In this document: positions 8,706 to 17,987 of the stretch, piece by piece | Layout: the number at the start of each line of letters is the position of its first letter | Position numbering within the stretch: the stretch's first letter is position 1 | Source of the DNA: CALEUX01 sp964521525 | Lineage (GTDB): Bacteria; Bacteroidota; Bacteroidia; Bacteroidales; Marinilabiliaceae | Direction of reading: 5' to 3' | Assembly (NCBI GenBank): GCA_964521525.1 | Contig: CAZFTD010000001.1 | Coordinates: forward strand, 28,141-92,140 | DNA length: 64,000 nt | Notes under the pieces: generated by a model | Seen by the model: only the letters and a program-made list of their open reading frames with translations | What the model was told of the DNA's origin: nothing | Database searches by the model: none | Translations under genes and position numbers: made by a program

Positions 8706-11084
8706 TTAACCCATTTTCTCTTCCTCAGATATTAGGTGCCGGTATTTGTTGTACAAAAATGAAATTCCCAGTAACAATAAGCCCAACGAAACAAAAACAA
8801 TGGTTTTAGCGATTGTATCAAGATGGGCGATATCGTAGAAAAACAGTTTTAAGAGAGTACCTCCAAATAAAACAATGGCAGCCACACGTAAATAAGATTT
8901 TTTCTTCCAAATGCCTAGAGCTACCATCAATAACGCATAAACACCCCATAATATGCTTAATCCAAGTTTATAGGATTGGGTTGACCCCGCCAAATCCATC
9001 CAATGAAGAAGTTCACTGCTTGCAACCCACAATACTGCTAAATAAGTTAATAAAATAAACGGTTTATTTAAGTTTTCACGAATCACATTTGCTCGAATCG
9101 TTTTGTAAAATGCCATCATTAATAACCCAAAGAAAAGTAATGATATATAACGAATTGCAATGTGCATTATTCCCCTGTTATAATATTCGCCCAAGGTTTT
9201 ATTAATATAGGTTTCGCGTAAATCGCTTAAGTAATAAAGACTGCTAAATAAAAACACAAACACAAGCAGGAAGTTAATAATCAGGGTTAAATATGTTAAG
9301 ACCTGACTTTTAATTTTAGATATATTAATAAACGAAACCAGCGCAAAAAACAACAAACTATAATTAATAAGCCAAACTACTTTAAAATCTCTTAAACTAT
9401 AATTGTAGTAATAACTTGGATAATCTTGATTTTCATTATTTATAACCAATGATGAATCGGTAAATAATTGTTCCCAATAGTTTGCTATTTCAAGCCGGAA
9501 TGAAAAATAAGAAACTATAACCAGAATAGCACCCATCATAAAACCGGCCATAATTTTTAAGGTGTCGTTGGTCAAAGCTGAATGATATTGTGCTTTTCGG
9601 TTAAAATAGTTCATAAAGGCAAAGGCCATCATGAATAAAACTGAGGACAAAAATTGAATGTTGAGCAAAAAGGAAACTCTAGTATCGGGATAGTCAGGGT
9701 TATAATTATCGTATACCAAAGCCCAGTCGTGTATAATGCTGAAAAAAGCCAAAATCATTAATGGATAAGCAATTTTCTCATATACTTTGATGGCATAAGC
9801 ACGTCCTATCCAGAAAAGCAACGCGGCCTCTCCTACCCATAAAAGGGTTACCCAATTACCATCTAATTGAACAGGAATGGCTATGGTTATGAAAATTAAA
9901 ACCAGACCTGAAACGAAGTACAAAAGCTGTTTATCGCCTAAATTCTTTCGGTAAATAAGAGCTGCCACAATAAAATGAATTACGGCATTGGCGAGAGTAA
10001 AAAAGCCCAGCAATTTTTCTCCACCGGCAATATCGTTTACAAGCGAATAGCCAAAACCGTAAAAAATAAAAGAGTTCGACAAAACCAACAGCACGTCTCC
10101 AATATTGAGTTTCTCCTTTTGTAAAACTTTAAATGCTAAGAAAATAAGATAAAAAATAAGGAAAAATACGGTCAAGAAACTAAACGCAAGGGCTATTTGC
10201 TTTTGAGCGCTAAATCGGAATAAGAACCACGAAGCATAAATTAACCAGGTAAAAATAAACGCAGAATAATAAAGCGGTTTCCAATATTTATGAAATGCTA
10301 TTATTAAAATTCCAATATTGATGATGGCAGTATAAGTAAATAAAACTGCCACCCGGCCTGAGCCATCGCTTAACAAAAAAGGTACGGCATAGGCACCCAC
10401 CAAGCCAATAAGGGCAATAACCTGTCGGTTATAATTTAACGATGCAGCCACAGCAAACGAAGTAAAAACCACCATCATTGCAAAGGCTAAAACCTGAGGA
10501 ATTAACTGGTAAAAACTGTAACTGGCAAAAGTAATAAAATACATAATGGCCAATGCCCCACTCACCAAAACAGCACTAAAATTCAGAAAGTTCTTTTTCA
10601 AATAAACTCCTGTACCCAGCATGGCCAAACCAAAAATATAACCTAAAATTATTCGTGCCAGCGGACTTATAATTTGGTGATCGATGGCATATTTTGCTCC
10701 AATGGCAACACCAATTACTGTAATAACAATTCCTATTTTACTAATTAAATTCTCGCCAATAAACTTTTCAAGATTAGATTTTGAAGAAGGCGTGGTGGTT
10801 GTTGACGGCTTAATTCTTTTGGGCTCATTGTAAGGTTTTGAAACTCTCTCCTGCTCAATTACAGGGCCTTTAACACTTAAAGTTGGTGGTTGCTGACTCA
10901 GAACTTCAGATATAACAACTGTTTCATCGGGAAAAGAGGATGCAATATCCTCATTACCTTTAAGTTCAATTTTTTTTATCTCTTGTTTTAAATTATCAAC
11001 TTCTTTAAAAAACTCGACTTGTTTCTTTTCAAGATATTCAAGTCGGGTTAAAAGTTGATTCAGTTTTTCTTGATTGTTATTCAT
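8706..11084 (-). CDS. DUF2339 family polytopic membrane protein
   Basis: A 792-residue protein. Residues about 1-50 form a charged coiled coil, residues 50-110 a Pro/Ser/Thr-rich linker, and the remainder holds about twenty or more hydrophobic segments, beginning with LISKIGIVITVIGVAIGAKYAID, a hallmark of DUF2339. It is first in a two-gene unit with the DUF3999 gene downstream. The role is not established; the family has been discussed as an envelope or polymer-export component, but nothing in this sequence decides it. Confidence 0.85.
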   Translation of the reverse strand: MNNNQEKLNQLLTRLEYLEKKQVEFFKEVDNLKQEIKKIELKGNEDIASSFPDETVVISEVLSQQPPTLSVKGPVIEQERVSKPYNEPKRIKPSTTTTPSSKSNLEKFIGENLISKIGIVITVIGVAIGAKYAIDHQIISPLARIILGYIFGLAMLGTGVYLKKNFLNFSAVLVSGALAIMYFITFASYSFYQLIPQVLAFAMMVVFTSFAVAASLNYNRQVIALIGLVGAYAVPFLLSDGSGRVAVLFTYTAIINIGILIIAFHKYWKPLYYSAFIFTWLIYASWFLFRFSAQKQIALAFSFLTVFFLIFYLIFLAFKVLQKEKLNIGDVLLVLSNSFIFYGFGYSLVNDIAGGEKLLGFFTLANAVIHFIVAALIYRKNLGDKQLLYFVSGLVLIFITIAIPVQLDGNWVTLLWVGEAALLFWIGRAYAIKVYEKIAYPLMILAFFSIIHDWALVYDNYNPDYPDTRVSFLLNIQFLSSVLFMMAFAFMNYFNRKAQYHSALTNDTLKIMAGFMMGAILVIVSYFSFRLEIANYWEQLFTDSSLVINNENQDYPSYYYNYSLRDFKVVWLINYSLLFFALVSFINISKIKSQVLTYLTLIINFLLVFVFLFSSLYYLSDLRETYINKTLGEYYNRGIMHIAIRYISLLFFGLLMMAFYKTIRANVIRENLNKPFILLTYLAVLWVASSELLHWMDLAGSTQSYKLGLSILWGVYALLMVALGIWKKKSYLRVAAIVLFGGTLLKLFFYDIAHLDTIAKTIVFVSLGLLLLGISFLYNKYRHLISEEEKMG

Positions 11085-11153
11085 AAATATAGGTTAAGGC
11101 CCTGTTTTGCTATGTGTCTTTTGTAATGTATCCTCATAATTCTGCATCAAAGA

Positions 11154-11467
11154 TTATTCAACTATTAAATAACCCACAACATTTAACATTATGAACATCA
11201 TGCCGCTAATAAACATTAAAAATAAGATAACGGTTTTAACTTCAATCAACTCCCGTCCCTCTTTTAAAATCAACTTGTGAAAATTTGGCAATACAATGGT
11301 TAACAATCCTAACAAAAAAATGGATGAAGTACCAATTTTCCACCAATACCTAATGGAAATGTCTGGTTATGACCGGTAAAAAAATAGTAAATATCGTGGA
11401 TAACCACCGAATTTCAAAAAACAATAACATCAACAACAGCGCTCCAACGAATTTGTAGTTGTTTCAT
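11154..11467 (-). pseudogene. Frameshifted small membrane protein
   Basis: Reading the minus strand from the ATG at 11467 gives MKQLQIRWSAVVDVIVF, then a stop. A one-base change in a six-T run restores EIRWLSTIFTIFLPVITRHFH, and a second shift is needed to enter a long hydrophobic frame containing FLLGLLTIVLPNFHKLILKE and VKTVILFLMFISGMMFIMLN, which stops at 11154. Together the pieces would make a protein of about 105 residues with three membrane helices. Two independent shifts argue for a decayed gene rather than one read error. The family is not recognised. Confidence 0.5.
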
Positions 11468-11726
11468 AGTTTTGGTTATTAGGTTAATACAAATATAACA
11501 AAGTAACTCAAATAAACCAGGTTCTTTTTAAGTTGGCTTAATTTGCAAAAAATGAAAAGCCCTTTCATTAATTTACATATAATAATTTGCTATTCAGGAA
11601 TAGATTTTGTAACATCAAAGCATTATAAATCGTAGAAATACTAAGCCGTTTGGATACGTACAGGGAGATGACTTCGAAGTTTTGGACGGTTATACAAAAG
11701 AAATAACATCAACAAATTTTTGAGAC
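11468..11726. other. AT-rich intergenic stretch
   Basis: Together with the pseudogene this makes a 642-bp gap between divergent genes. It presumably carries the promoter of the transglycosylase gene at 11727. I see no conserved RNA, repeat or additional reading frame in it. Confidence 0.5.
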
Positions 11727-12695
11727 ATGGGGAACTATACTAACAACTCATATATCAGGCTCTTGTCGGTTTCAACAACTGTTATTGCCACAGTAATGGT
11801 TATCGGCCTATTTATTCATTCGGCCGACCCTATAGTGAAAACATATGGAGAACAAAATCCTCCAACCGAAAACTTCGTAAAAAGTTATGCGATTCATGCC
11901 TTACCTATTCCTAAACAAATGACATTTGCCAACGAAGAGGTACCACTCAATAAAACCTACGTTCGCGAAAGTTTCGACCGTGAGGTGCTAGTTAACACTT
12001 ACTGGCAATCGCAGACATTATTACTGATTAAACGCGCCAACAGATATTTTCCTGTTATAGAGCCAATTTTAAAGGAACAAGGCATTCCCCAAGACTTTAA
12101 ATACCTGGCACTGATTGAAAGCGGATTAATGCCTCGCATTGTTTCTCCTGCCGGAGCTGCCGGTATATGGCAATTCATGCCAAATACAGCCAAGGATTAT
12201 GGTTTGGAGGTAAATAAGGAAGTTGATGAGCGTTACCATTTAGAAAAATCAACGGTTGCGGCTTGCCGCTACCTTAAAAAAGCTTACGAAAAATATGGTT
12301 CGTGGGCTCTGGCTGCTGCAGCATATAATGCTGGTCCTGCCGGAATTGAACGTCAACTGGGAAAACAAAAATCAACAAGCTATTACGAGTTGTTATTAGG
12401 AGAAGAAACCGGCAGATATGTATTCCGCATTCTGGCTATTAAGCAAATTATTGAAGACCCGCAAAGCTATGGCTTTTATTTTACCGCCGATGATTTGTAC
12501 TACCCTATTCAATATAATGAGATAGAAATTAACGGATCCATTGCAAATATTGCAGATTTTGCAAGCGAAAACGGAATCACATACCGCGAACTTAAAGATA
12601 TGAATCCCTGGCTGCGTGAAACATTTTTAACCAACGCAACCGGTAAAAAATATACGCTTAAAATTCCCAAACCGGGAGCTTTTATCGTGGATTAA
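11727..12695 (+). CDS. Lytic transglycosylase, MltD-like (SLT domain)
   Basis: A 322-residue envelope enzyme cleaving peptidoglycan glycan strands to 1,6-anhydromuramyl ends. An N-terminal hydrophobic helix (about 9-30) anchors or exports it. The SLT catalytic domain spans about 100-245: the catalytic Glu lies in ALIESGL, followed by SPAGAAGIWQFMP and the AAAYNAGP motif typical of family 1 transglycosylases. The C-terminal 60 residues (IANIADFASENGITYRELKDMNPWLR) look like a LysM-type wall-binding repeat. It stands alone, with a convergent CDF gene 5 bp downstream. Confidence 0.9.
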   Translation: MGNYTNNSYIRLLSVSTTVIATVMVIGLFIHSADPIVKTYGEQNPPTENFVKSYAIHALPIPKQMTFANEEVPLNKTYVRESFDREVLVNTYWQSQTLLLIKRANRYFPVIEPILKEQGIPQDFKYLALIESGLMPRIVSPAGAAGIWQFMPNTAKDYGLEVNKEVDERYHLEKSTVAACRYLKKAYEKYGSWALAAAAYNAGPAGIERQLGKQKSTSYYELLLGEETGRYVFRILAIKQIIEDPQSYGFYFTADDLYYPIQYNEIEINGSIANIADFASENGITYRELKDMNPWLRETFLTNATGKKYTLKIPKPGAFIVD

Positions 12696-12700
12696 TGACG

Positions 12701-13594
12701 TTATAACAACTCAGCATTATTATTGCTATTGCCTTCATCTTCGGTGTCGACATGAATGGTGACTGTTAATCCCATTTTTTCTTCAATTATTTTTTCGTAC
12801 CGGCTGGCAATATTGTGTGCCATTTCAAGGCTGTAGTTTCCGGGCAACATTATATGGAACGTGAGCTCAGTATGATTTCCATAATGATGTATTTTAAAAT
12901 GATGAGGATTAAGCGGAACTTGTGCTTCAACTAAGGTTCCGCATTGAATTACCTGCTTTTCGGTTTCCTTGTTAATGCCCTCTCCCAGCAGTAAACTAAC
13001 CGAATCTTTCATTATTCCGTAAGTTGTATAAAAAATAAACAGCGAAACTAAAAATCCCAGAAAACTGTCGATCCACCATATCCTATTCCCAACAAAAATT
13101 CCAAAAAGAATAATAACACTTGAAATGGCATCTGAACGGTGATGCCAGCCGTCGGCTATAAGAGAGTTATATCTGTATGCTTTTCCTATGATGAGCGAAT
13201 ATCTGGCCATAATCTCTTTTACAATTACCGATGTAACAGTAACCCATATGGCAACAGCACCAAAAACACCTTCCGACTTTTCGCGAAACTTTACAATTGA
13301 TTCAATAAGAAAGTTAAATCCAACAACCGCCAAAAGCACACCCACAACAATGGAAGCTATAAGCTCGGCTCTTCCGTGCCCGTATGGATGATTCTTATCG
13401 GCTGGGGATTGTGAATATTTAATGCCTACCAAAACAGCCACTGAAGAAACCGAATCGGACAAAGTATGCCATGCATCAGCTATCAATGCTACAGAGTTTG
13501 AAATAATACCTGCCCAAATTTTTAAGGCAAACAGAGCAGTATTTAAAATAATCGAAAGCCAGGTGGCTACTAATGGTTTTTTACTATTTTTCAC
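12701..13594 (-). CDS. Cation diffusion facilitator (CDF) family metal exporter
   Basis: A 297-residue inner-membrane protein with six predicted helices and a C-terminal cytoplasmic domain, the usual CDF plan. Two metal-site signatures are visible: ADAWHTLSD in helix 2 and ADGWHHRSD in helix 5, each with the HxxxD pair that binds divalent metal. The family exports Zn2+, Fe2+, Mn2+ or Co2+ by proton exchange; the exact metal cannot be read from the sequence. The C-terminus is His-rich (NPHHFKIHHYGNHTE), as expected for the regulatory cytoplasmic domain. Confidence 0.9.
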   Translation of the reverse strand: MKNSKKPLVATWLSIILNTALFALKIWAGIISNSVALIADAWHTLSDSVSSVAVLVGIKYSQSPADKNHPYGHGRAELIASIVVGVLLAVVGFNFLIESIVKFREKSEGVFGAVAIWVTVTSVIVKEIMARYSLIIGKAYRYNSLIADGWHHRSDAISSVIILFGIFVGNRIWWIDSFLGFLVSLFIFYTTYGIMKDSVSLLLGEGINKETEKQVIQCGTLVEAQVPLNPHHFKIHHYGNHTELTFHIMLPGNYSLEMAHNIASRYEKIIEEKMGLTVTIHVDTEDEGNSNNNAELL

Positions 13595-13634
13595 CGAATT
13601 ATTAAATATATATCAGGTTTAGACGATTATGGTA

Positions 13635-14006
13635 TTAATAGCTTTTATCAACCGGAAAACCTTGCTTAACCCAGTTTATAAAACCACCATCAAGTTCGTA
13701 GACCTTTTTGTATTTCATTTTACTTAACAAGGCGATTACTTCTTTTGACCGAACGCCTTTTTCACAATAAATAAATATTGGTGTGTTAGTATCAATCTTT
13801 GCTAACAGGGCTTCCAAAGCATCTTTTTCACCTGCCCATTGAGCATTTGCAATGCGACTTTTCAAAAATTCTTCCTCAACCCTGACGTCTAATAAAACAG
13901 GGTTCTCAGCTTTTTGTAACTCTTGATAAAAATCGGCAGGGCTAAGCTTTATAATTATTATTGCTATGGTAAAAACCCATAAAAGCAAAATCTTTGCACA
14001 ATACAT
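13635..14006 (-). CDS. Rhodanese-like domain protein with N-terminal membrane anchor
   Basis: A single-domain rhodanese of about 123 residues. An N-terminal hydrophobic stretch (AKILLLWVFTIAIIII) serves as anchor or signal. The active-site loop is CEKGVR, with the Cys nucleophile and the Arg expected for sulfurtransferases, followed by ELDGGFINWVKQGFPV, the usual C-terminal signature. The start at 14006 avoids overlap with hemW; an alternative Met lies at 14015. The sulfur acceptor is unknown. Confidence 0.85.
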   Translation of the reverse strand: MYCAKILLLWVFTIAIIIIKLSPADFYQELQKAENPVLLDVRVEEEFLKSRIANAQWAGEKDALEALLAKIDTNTPIFIYCEKGVRSKEVIALLSKMKYKKVYELDGGFINWVKQGFPVDKSY

Positions 14007-14008
14007 AA

Positions 14009-15124
14009 TCAACAAATTAAAAAATCTTCAATTATTCTATCAACCTGAAACCAATGCTCTTCTTTACAAATTAAATGGTTGTTTAATACTGTTAACCAAC
14101 CTCTGTCAATCCACTTTTCTGCAGTTTGGTTAAAACCTTGAAAATACTCCGTAAAATTGTTATTACAATGCTCTATATTAATTCCCCACATGGTGCGCAA
14201 TCCTAGCATTATCATTTCATTGTAACGCTCAGCCCGGCTTAATGTTTCTTCTTCGTGCAATAAATCAAAACGGCCGGTAAGATATTGTTTAAGATTCGAC
14301 TTATTCCAAAAGCGTTTATTTTCAACAAACGAATGACTCCCAGGGCCAAAACCCAAATAAGGAACATTTTTCCAGTAAGACGTATTATGTTGTGAAAAGT
14401 ATCCCGGGCTACAAAAGTTAGATACTTCGTAATGAACCTTACCGACCTTACTAAGCCCGTAGCAAAGCAGTAAATACTGCTCCAAACTTTCAACATCGCT
14501 CAATTCATTCAAAAAACCATTTCGTTTCAGGCTGAAAAAAGATGTTCCTTTTTCGATGGTTAAATGGTAAGCCGAGATATGTTGTACAGGCAGACTTTGA
14601 AAAACAGCCAGGTTTTCTCGAAAACTTTGTCTGTTGCTCCAGGGTAAGCCATAAATAAAATCAACGCCAATATTATTAAATCCAACTTTTATAGCATTAT
14701 CAATTGCCATTTTAGCCTGATGCGAATTATGACGACGTTGCATTTTTTGTAAATCCAAATCATTAAAACTTTGAATCCCTATACTTAACCTGTTAAACCC
14801 ACGGTTAAATATTTCGTTGAGATAAGAAACCGATAAATCGTCAGGGTTGCATTCAACAGTAATTTCAGCTTTATCAGATATAATAAAAAAGTTTTTAAAA
14901 GCATTTAAAATCTCGGTTAAATGCTCAGGCTTGAGTAGTGATGGCGTACCACCTCCGAAATAAATGGTATTAATAGGGTAATTAAAATCAGTTGCACGTA
15001 AAGCTATTTCGCTTTTTAAATTCTCAACAAATTGAGGAATTGACCTCAATTGAGTGGTTTTAAAAAAATCACAATAACCACATCGCGAAAAACAAAACGG
15101 AATATGAATATAAAGTCCGGCCAT
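14009..15124 (-). CDS. hemW: Radical SAM heme chaperone HemW
   Basis: A radical SAM protein of 371 residues. The start at 15124 (MAGLYIHIPFC) is chosen because homologues begin right before the HIPFC motif; the frame itself extends further upstream. The [4Fe-4S]/SAM cluster motif is CFSRCGYC, followed by FGGGTPS and ECNPDD, which are typical of the HemN/HemW family. HemW-type members lack the extra N-terminal Cys of oxygen-independent coproporphyrinogen oxidase and are thought to deliver heme. The parS palindrome lies just upstream of this start. Confidence 0.9.
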   Translation of the reverse strand: MAGLYIHIPFCFSRCGYCDFFKTTQLRSIPQFVENLKSEIALRATDFNYPINTIYFGGGTPSLLKPEHLTEILNAFKNFFIISDKAEITVECNPDDLSVSYLNEIFNRGFNRLSIGIQSFNDLDLQKMQRRHNSHQAKMAIDNAIKVGFNNIGVDFIYGLPWSNRQSFRENLAVFQSLPVQHISAYHLTIEKGTSFFSLKRNGFLNELSDVESLEQYLLLCYGLSKVGKVHYEVSNFCSPGYFSQHNTSYWKNVPYLGFGPGSHSFVENKRFWNKSNLKQYLTGRFDLLHEEETLSRAERYNEMIMLGLRTMWGINIEHCNNNFTEYFQGFNQTAEKWIDRGWLTVLNNHLICKEEHWFQVDRIIEDFLIC

Positions 15125-15133
15125 GCTATAGAT

Positions 15134-15149
15134 TGTTTCACGTGAAACA
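15134..15149. promoter_or_regulatory. parS: parS centromere site (ParB binding), perfect palindrome
   Basis: TGTTTCACGTGAAACA is identical to the classic chromosomal parS consensus. It lies 9 bp before the chosen hemW start on the non-coding side. ParB loads at such sites and spreads; they cluster around the replication origin. A second perfect site is at 29880-29895. Confidence 0.85.
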
Positions 15150-15322
15150 TTCAAAAACAGAAAGTTAAAGGGGTTTATCAACAGTTTTTCAACAGAAACA
15201 AACAGTTTTATTAACAACTTTCAATGGTTATTTGTTAATAAACCAACAAAAATGAATACAAATTCATTTTTTACCAATAATTTTTAAATTATAAAGTAAA
15301 AGCGTTATTTTGCCAGAAAAAA

Positions 15323-15709
15323 ATGCAAGTAATCGCTTATCTAAAAAAATATCCATTTACCGTTATCAGTGTATCCATAATTCTTTACCTAAGTTTTATG
15401 TCGGTAGGCGGAATTCCCGATAATAAGTTTTTTCAATTTCGTCGTTTCGATTTGATTGTCCATTTTTTAATGTATGCCTTTCTCTCAGTGGTATTCTTTA
15501 GTGAAAGATATAAAAACATCAGGAATGAAAATATTAAGTTGATATGGAAAATATTTCTGGTTTTGATTTGCTTTGGCGCTACCATTGAAATTCTTCAACC
15601 CGTTTTATCGAACAGAAGCTGTGAATTTTTTGATTTCATGGCCAACATACTTGGCGTTTTTGCAGGCTTTTTCACCCATAGGTTATGGGTGAAAGTACTA
15701 AAGCGATAA
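15323..15709 (+). CDS. VanZ-like family membrane protein
   Basis: A 128-residue protein with four hydrophobic segments and the VanZ signatures FDLIVHFLMYAFLS and FFDFMANILGVFAG. VanZ proteins are small inner-membrane proteins; a role in teicoplanin tolerance is known for the founding member but not general. It is divergent from hemW, and its 3' end overlaps the convergent Rrf2 gene by 12 bp. Confidence 0.85.
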   Translation: MQVIAYLKKYPFTVISVSIILYLSFMSVGGIPDNKFFQFRRFDLIVHFLMYAFLSVVFFSERYKNIRNENIKLIWKIFLVLICFGATIEILQPVLSNRSCEFFDFMANILGVFAGFFTHRLWVKVLKR

Positions 15710-16144
15710 AAACAGTTTTTCCTGCTTTTCATAATTGGCGGCTATTGAGCCAATGGTTTCGCTGGTAAAAAACTGCTCTACCTCGCTCCTAATCTTACTG
15801 TACTGCTCGTGAACAGTACATTTTTTTGAACTGTTATCCTTACAATAACACGGACGTGCACCAATAATACAATTATCGAATAACTCACGACCATCAATAA
15901 TGATAATAATATCGAATAATGTAACTTCAAATGGGTCTTTATTAAACGAAAAACCTCCGTTTGGACCACGTAAACTCGACAAAATACCTTTTCGAACAAA
16001 AACCTGCAAAATTTTACTTAAAAATTGCATAGGAATTTCCAGCTCCGAAGCCATTCGCCTCACATTCACTTTTGTTCCTGAAGCCGCTTTTATTCCAATG
16101 TAAATTATAGAACGCAAAGCGTATTTGCATGTCATCGAAAGCAT
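15698..16144 (-). CDS. Rrf2 family transcriptional regulator, probable Fe-S sensor
   Basis: A 148-residue Rrf2 protein: winged-helix domain (about 1-65, with LRGPNGGF in the wing) and a dimerisation helix. Four cysteines at residues 92, 99, 101 and 109 lie in the loop where IscR and NsrR hold a [2Fe-2S] or [4Fe-4S] cluster, so redox, NO or iron-sulfur sensing is likely. It is 5 bp downstream of the lutB-like gene on the same strand and could regulate it; this is inference. The target site is not visible. Confidence 0.9.
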   Translation of the reverse strand: MLSMTCKYALRSIIYIGIKAASGTKVNVRRMASELEIPMQFLSKILQVFVRKGILSSLRGPNGGFSFNKDPFEVTLFDIIIIIDGRELFDNCIIGARPCYCKDNSSKKCTVHEQYSKIRSEVEQFFTSETIGSIAANYEKQEKLFLSL

Positions 16145-16149
16145 AATTC

Positions 16150-17535
16150 CTATGTTTTAATTTGCTTGTATTTACACCATTCCTTTCTGAATGATGATTT
16201 TGTATTTATTTGAAATTTACGCTTTTTACCAAAAACATTCATAATAAACGGTGAAAATAATCGTGATTTAAAAAAACTTCCAACGCTATTAAACTTAGCC
16301 GGTGATTTCATAACCCACTGAAACATTCTAAAAGCTTCTCTATCCTTTAACCCGGTCATATTTTGCTCCACAGCTTGTTTGCGATTGTAAAGCAATAATT
16401 GTGGCAAGTTAATTTTTACCGGACAAACTTCATAGCACCTGCCGCACAAAGAACTGGCAAAGCTCAGATGCTTATAATCGCTGAACGCCTTTAAATGCGG
16501 TGTGATAACTGATCCTATTGGTCCTGAATATACCGCGTTATAAGTATATCCTCCAACATTTTTGTAAATAGGACAAGCATTTAAACAAGCCCCACACCTG
16601 ATGCAGGCAAGCGCTTCTGATTGGTGTGGTTTGGAATAAAGATTGGTTCGACCATTATCCAATAAAATAACCACCATTTTCTCAGGGCCATTTTTTTCAT
16701 CGGGTTTGCGCGGCCCTGTTATAAACGAATTGTAAACAGAAACCTGTTGTCCGGTACCATGACAAGCCAATAAAGGCCAAAATAAATCAAGATGTTTAAC
16801 ACTTGGAATTATTTTCTCGATACCTGCAATTACAATATGAATTTTTGGGTAAGCAATGGTAAACAATCCATTTCCTTCGTTTTCGGTTAAAGCAATACCA
16901 CCTTCCTGCGCAATAAGAAAATTGGCACCGCTTATTCCCATACCCGACTCTTCAAATTCCAACCGGAGTTTATCCCTAACATAAGCCGTTAATCCTTCGG
17001 CTGTTTCATCGGGCGAAAGATTAAAAAGTTTATTAAAAAGATTGGCTACATCCTGTCTCGATTTATGCATGGCAGGCGTGAGAATATGGTACGGCTTCTC
17101 CCCGGCTTTCTGAACAATAAATTCGCCAAGATCGGTTTCAATGGCCTCCACTCCTGCTTTTTCAAGTTCTTCATTTAAATGAAGTTCTTCAGAAGTCATT
17201 GATTTACTCTTAACCACCTTTTTTATATTGGCATCTTTTGCAATATCGGTAATAAAGTTAACAGCTTGTTGAGGAGTTTCGGCCCATAAAACTTCAATGC
17301 CATTATTGGTGGCTGCAGTTTCAAATTGCTCCAGATATGCCGGCAGATTTTTTAAAACCGAACGTTTAATAGCAGCGGCTATACTTTTAGCTCTATTAAG
17401 ATCATCATATCTATTTAAGCCAAGCTCAAAGGCTGCATCATATTTCGATATATTATAGGCAATAGTATTACGGTGCTTTAAATTAAAAGCAACATTATCC
17501 GAATCGGCTAAAAATTGTTTATGATTACTGTGCAT
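16150..17535 (-). CDS. lutB: LutB-like lactate-utilisation iron-sulfur protein
   Basis: A 461-residue LUD-domain protein. The first 300 residues form the LUD (DUF162) domain. Two ferredoxin motifs follow: CIRCGACLNACP and CGRCYEVCP, which bind [4Fe-4S] clusters. In Bacillus, LutABC oxidises L-lactate to pyruvate with LutB as an electron carrier. No lutA or lutC homologue is adjacent; the neighbours are an Rrf2 regulator (5 bp downstream) and rpiB (8 bp upstream). The electron donor and acceptor here are therefore uncertain. Confidence 0.88.
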   Translation of the reverse strand: MHSNHKQFLADSDNVAFNLKHRNTIAYNISKYDAAFELGLNRYDDLNRAKSIAAAIKRSVLKNLPAYLEQFETAATNNGIEVLWAETPQQAVNFITDIAKDANIKKVVKSKSMTSEELHLNEELEKAGVEAIETDLGEFIVQKAGEKPYHILTPAMHKSRQDVANLFNKLFNLSPDETAEGLTAYVRDKLRLEFEESGMGISGANFLIAQEGGIALTENEGNGLFTIAYPKIHIVIAGIEKIIPSVKHLDLFWPLLACHGTGQQVSVYNSFITGPRKPDEKNGPEKMVVILLDNGRTNLYSKPHQSEALACIRCGACLNACPIYKNVGGYTYNAVYSGPIGSVITPHLKAFSDYKHLSFASSLCGRCYEVCPVKINLPQLLLYNRKQAVEQNMTGLKDREAFRMFQWVMKSPAKFNSVGSFFKSRLFSPFIMNVFGKKRKFQINTKSSFRKEWCKYKQIKT

Positions 17536-17543
17536 TCAATATT

Positions 17544-17987
17544 TTATCGGCAAAGCGGTATTTTATTGATACGTTGTTCATGGCGCCCACCTTCAAAAGG
17601 TGTTTCCAGAAACAAGTCAACAACCTTTTTGGCATCATCTACAGAAATAAATCTACCCGGTAAACTACAAATATTGGCATTGTTATGAGCACGCGCCAAC
17701 ATTGAAATTTCAGGAATCCAACATAAAGCAGCTCTGATGCCCTGATGTTTATTGGCTGTAATATTAATACCATTGCCACTGCCACAAATTGTAAAGCCAA
17801 TTTCGCACTCACCTGTTTCAACAGCACTGGCCAAAGGATGTGCATAATCGGCATAATCAACACTATCAGGTGAATTGGTACCAAAATCAACAACTTCAAT
17901 TCCCTTATTTTGCAAATATTCCTTAAGAATAATCTTTAACTCGTACCCTGCATGGTCACAACCAATTGCAACTTTTTTAAATGTCAT
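17544..17987 (-). CDS. rpiB: Ribose-5-phosphate isomerase B
   Basis: A 147-residue cytosolic enzyme interconverting ribose 5-phosphate and ribulose 5-phosphate in the pentose phosphate pathway. The RpiB hallmarks are present: GCDHAGYELK at the N-terminus and TICGSGNGINITANK, which contains the catalytic Cys and phosphate-binding loop. The length equals the family norm. It begins a minus-strand run (rpiB-lutB-Rrf2) with very short gaps, and a TAnnTTTG-type -7 element lies 43 bp upstream. Confidence 0.95.
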   Translation of the reverse strand: MTFKKVAIGCDHAGYELKIILKEYLQNKGIEVVDFGTNSPDSVDYADYAHPLASAVETGECEIGFTICGSGNGINITANKHQGIRAALCWIPEISMLARAHNNANICSLPGRFISVDDAKKVVDLFLETPFEGGRHEQRINKIPLCR

